From positions 1-8,445 of the forward strand of contig CAJKJS010000048.1 of the NCBI GenBank assembly GCA_905200265.1: a stretch of DNA of 8,445 bases, given 5' to 3'. Position 1 is the stretch's first letter, and the number at the start of each line of letters is the position of its first letter. Positions 6,989 to 8,445 of this stretch are shown in pieces. The notes below the pieces were generated by a model. It did no database searches. It was given only the letters and a program-made list of their open reading frames with translations, and had not been told where the DNA came from. This stretch comes from an uncultured Oscillospiraceae bacterium (lineage in GTDB: Bacteria; Bacillota; Clostridia; Oscillospirales; Acutalibacteraceae). A program made the translations under genes and the position numbers.

Positions 6989-7004
6989 GGTACCAATTGG
7001 TACC
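6989..7004. repeat. Perfect 16-bp palindrome in the hisS leader
   Basis: GGTACC-AATT-GGTACC reads the same on both strands. In RNA it folds as a 6-bp stem with an AAUU loop between Stem I and the downstream helices of the T-box, where Stem II elements usually lie. Each half contains UGGUACC or its near match, the same letters as the T-box bulge motif. Confidence 0.85.
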
Positions 7005-7134
7005 AAAACAGCTCACGGGTGTCTTTCCCCTTTTTTCGTATGCAGCATGCTTCCAGCCCCGGCACGCCTCTCTGTGGCGGAAAAAAAGGTACTCATCCCG
7101 GTCATCACCGTGTTATTCTTCTAAATAGACAGAT

Positions 7135-7539
7135 TTATTCTTTGGGATTCAGAATATCGCGCCAATCCAGATCGCCGCGTTCCAACCCGTGAATCAGCAC
7201 TTCTGCCGTGGCAATGTTTGTGGCCACGGGAATATTGTGCATGTCACACAGGCGCAGCATATTCATGTCATTGGGTTCCTGCGGCTTCGCTGTCAGTGGA
7301 TCGCGGAAAAACAAAAGCAAGTCCACTTCATTACAGGCAATGCGAGCGGCAATTTGCTGGTCGCCGCCTTGCGGGCCACTTAAAAACCGCTGTACCTGCA
7401 AACCGGTTGCTTCCGAAACCAGCTTACCTGTGGTACCGGTTGCGCAAAGCAAATGACGGCTTAACAATCCGCAATAGGCAATGCAGAATTGTACCATCAG
7501 CTCTTTTTTGGCGTCGTGTGCAATCAAAGCGATATTCAT
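7135..7539 (-). CDS. mgsA: Methylglyoxal synthase (active-site variant)
   Basis: The 134-residue protein is of the family that converts dihydroxyacetone phosphate to methylglyoxal and phosphate, a bypass of lower glycolysis in the cytoplasm. Family motifs are all present: AHDAKK (7-12), ATGTTG (33-38), SGPQGGDQQI (54-63) with the catalytic Asp at D60 (E. coli Asp71), FFRDPLTA (77-84) and NIPVATNIATAE (102-113). K12, T34, T36, T37 and S54 match the phosphate-binding set. However, the usual PHEPD segment reads PQEPN (86-90): Q87 replaces E. coli His98 and N90 replaces Asp101. The codons are CAG and AAT, unambiguous in the DNA. The enzyme may be slower or altered. The start is preceded by AGGAGAGG about 11 nt upstream. 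It lies 50 nt after minD and likely shares its promoter; minD and mgsA are often neighbours in Bacillota. Confidence 0.93.
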   Translation of the reverse strand: MNIALIAHDAKKELMVQFCIAYCGLLSRHLLCATGTTGKLVSEATGLQVQRFLSGPQGGDQQIAARIACNEVDLLLFFRDPLTAKPQEPNDMNMLRLCDMHNIPVATNIATAEVLIHGLERGDLDWRDILNPKE

Positions 7540-7589
7540 GTCCGTATCATCCTCTCCTAAAACTTGCGATCCACATAACCTCCGGCCCT

Positions 7590-8336
7590 TTAAAACTTAC
7601 GCAAAGAACCAAGCGGAACCGATTCTCCTTCCAAACGGGCAGCCAAGCGCTGCATCGCGGCAAAACCTGCCGAACGCCGTAGTAGCAGGCTTTTCTGATC
7701 CCCACTTCTGGTAAGCAGGGCATCCTCCGGCACAATGCCCATCAGGCGAATGCCAGCGGTATCGATCACACTATCCAAGTCATCAAAGTCATCCTGCCGG
7801 CGAAACGCCGCGTAGGAAAAACGATTGATTATTAACCGCTGCTGCCGGATTCCCCGGTCTGTTAATAACCGGTGTACATGTTCCGAACTGCGCAGGCAAA
7901 CCGGTGTGCATTGCGTAACAACCAACGCACGCTGAGCTGCCGCACAAGCTGCTTCGAAACCTTCATCGATCCCCGCCGGACTGTCAATTAGCACATGATC
8001 ATAATAATCAGCAAGCAGTTCGGCCAGTTGGCGCATCACGTAGGGCGATAGACGATTTTCCCATTTTTGGGGGGCAGGCAATAACCACAAACCCGGTGTA
8101 TCGGAACATTCGTAAATGGCCCGAATCGGTTCGCAGTTTCCCCGCACAACATCGCCCATATCAAAAAGCAGGGAGGAAGATACTCCTAAAAGTAAATCCT
8201 GGCACCGCAGCCCGGCGTCTCCGTCCATAATCAGCACCCGGCGCCCTCTCATAGCCAAAGCCCGCCCCAGATGAGCTGTAACGGTGGATTTACCTACTCC
8301 GCCTTTTCCCGATGTTATTACCGTGATCGCACCCAT
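7590..8336 (-). CDS. minD: MinD-like septum-site ATPase
   Basis: The 248-residue protein is a deviant-Walker-A ATPase of the MinD/ParA group: GKGGVGKS at 10-17 with both the signature K11 and K16, MDGDAGLRCQD at 37-47 (family usual DADIGLRNLD), LIDSPAGI at 116-123 and GIVPED at 200-205. MinD dimerises on the membrane with ATP and positions the division inhibitor MinC. Deviations are notable: the RD-x-DR segment after the second beta-strand reads RSSEHV (149-154), and the C-terminus ends EGESVPLGSLRKF without the longer amphipathic helix that anchors typical MinD. No minC or minE is in the window. It may be a divergent MinD or a related cargo-positioning ATPase. GAGGT lies 9 nt before the ATG, and a strong promoter lies directly upstream. 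Confidence 0.85.
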   Translation of the reverse strand: MGAITVITSGKGGVGKSTVTAHLGRALAMRGRRVLIMDGDAGLRCQDLLLGVSSSLLFDMGDVVRGNCEPIRAIYECSDTPGLWLLPAPQKWENRLSPYVMRQLAELLADYYDHVLIDSPAGIDEGFEAACAAAQRALVVTQCTPVCLRSSEHVHRLLTDRGIRQQRLIINRFSYAAFRRQDDFDDLDSVIDTAGIRLMGIVPEDALLTRSGDQKSLLLRRSAGFAAMQRLAARLEGESVPLGSLRKF

Positions 8337-8357
8337 TTCTCTTCTACCTCAGTTTAC

Positions 8358-8386
8358 ATACTATCACAAATTCCCATGGCTGTCAA
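8358..8386 (-). promoter_or_regulatory. Sigma-A promoter of minD-mgsA
   Basis: TTGACA (8386-8381) and TAGTAT (8363-8358) have a 17-bp spacer. The predicted start near 8351 leaves a leader of only about 15 nt, with the GAGGT ribosome site at the very 5' end. Two CCATGG palindromes (8396-8401 and 8374-8379) flank the -35 hexamer with centres 22 bp apart. Confidence 0.85.
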
Positions 8387-8407
8387 AATTTTTTTCCATG
8401 GTATTGC

Positions 8408-8439
8408 ACAAAGCCCCCGGAAAAAAGCGGGGGCTTTGT
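8408..8439. terminator. GC-rich hairpin, likely terminator of the gene to the right
   Basis: ACAAAGCCCCCG pairs with CGGGGGCUUUGU (12 bp) around a GAAAAAAG loop (plus-strand reading). As a minus-strand terminator it would end a gene lying beyond the window, but the U-tract after the stem is poor (CUUUGUGCAAU). On the plus strand the tail is CUUUGUCGUUUU, somewhat better. It separates the minD promoter from whatever lies upstream. Confidence 0.7.
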
Positions 8440-8445
8440 CGTTTT

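Larger units (their letters stand above)
6874..7115 (-). promoter_or_regulatory. T-box riboswitch, tRNA-Asp specific, upstream of hisS-aspS
   Basis: The leader carries the core AAGGGUGGCACCACG (6933-6919) and the terminator/antiterminator pair. Stem I has base pairing CACGG with CCGUG and an upper helix CCUUUUUU with AAAAAAGG. The specifier is GAC (Asp) at 7023-7021, followed by AC and the closing strand of Stem I. The trpP leader has UGG-AC-stem in exactly the same register, which supports reading GAC. The bulge base after UGG is C, matching the G73 discriminator of tRNA-Asp and not the C73 of bacterial tRNA-His. A His codon CAC overlaps at 7021-7019. A stem-III-like hairpin GUCUGC-CCA-GCAGAC lies at 6958-6944. 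No strong promoter is visible: TATTTA at 7127-7122 could be a -10 but has no good -35, so some transcription may enter from mgsA, which ends only 20 nt upstream. The leader fills most of the 328-nt gene-free stretch 6807-7134. Confidence 0.93.

Noticed and set aside
7122..7150. Promoter for the hisS T-box around TATTTA (7127-7122)
   Set aside because: A -10-like hexamer is in a suitable place but the bases at -35 (GAATCC) do not resemble a promoter; too weak to list as a feature.
7536..7550. Four-codon open frame (ATG ATA CGG ACA TGA) just before mgsA
   Set aside because: It overlaps the mgsA start as ATGA and sits after the ribosome site, but is too short to support as a real leader peptide; chance is likely.

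Overview
The window reads like a chromosomal segment from a mid-GC member of the Bacillota, in the Clostridia or Negativicutes; the sequence alone does not decide which. The pointers are two T-box leaders, a hisS-aspS pair, a TrpP-type tryptophan transporter, a pair of single-domain chromate-transporter proteins of the kind known from Bacillus, and strong AGGAGG-type ribosome sites. All convincing genes lie on the minus strand, so transcription runs from the right edge to the left edge.

Right block (8439-7135): a hairpin at the edge, then a near-consensus sigma-A promoter (TTGACA, 17 bp, TAGTAT) with a very short leader, a MinD-like ATPase and methylglyoxal synthase. The MinD-like protein stands without minC or minE in view and has no obvious amphipathic C-terminal membrane helix. 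The methylglyoxal synthase keeps its catalytic Asp but has Gln and Asn where the E. coli enzyme has His98 and Asp101.

Middle block (about 7115-1127): a T-box leader with an Asp (GAC) specifier and a complete terminator/antiterminator pair controls hisS, aspS, an MBL-fold hydrolase, two CHR half-transporters (overlapping or nearly touching) and an unrecognised Trp-rich 192-residue protein. The gaps are 20, 26, -4, 1 and 57 nt and no internal terminator is visible, so these six genes are probably one transcript. Uncharged tRNA-Asp should therefore raise both synthetases and, at least in part, the transporter and hydrolase genes.

Left block (1085-36): a second sigma-A promoter (TTGACA, 17 bp, TATTCT) drives a second T-box leader, with a Trp (UGG) specifier in the same structural register as the GAC of the first. 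It controls a TrpP-like tryptophan transporter, followed by a strong intrinsic terminator. A ribosome site and ATG at the extreme left edge may begin another gene.

Most of the window is ordinary housekeeping. I see no phage, transposon, CRISPR or defence system. The points most worth checking are the active-site substitutions in the methylglyoxal synthase, the overlapping GAC/CAC specifier in the hisS leader, the accessory genes placed under tRNA-Asp control, and the orphan 192-residue protein.
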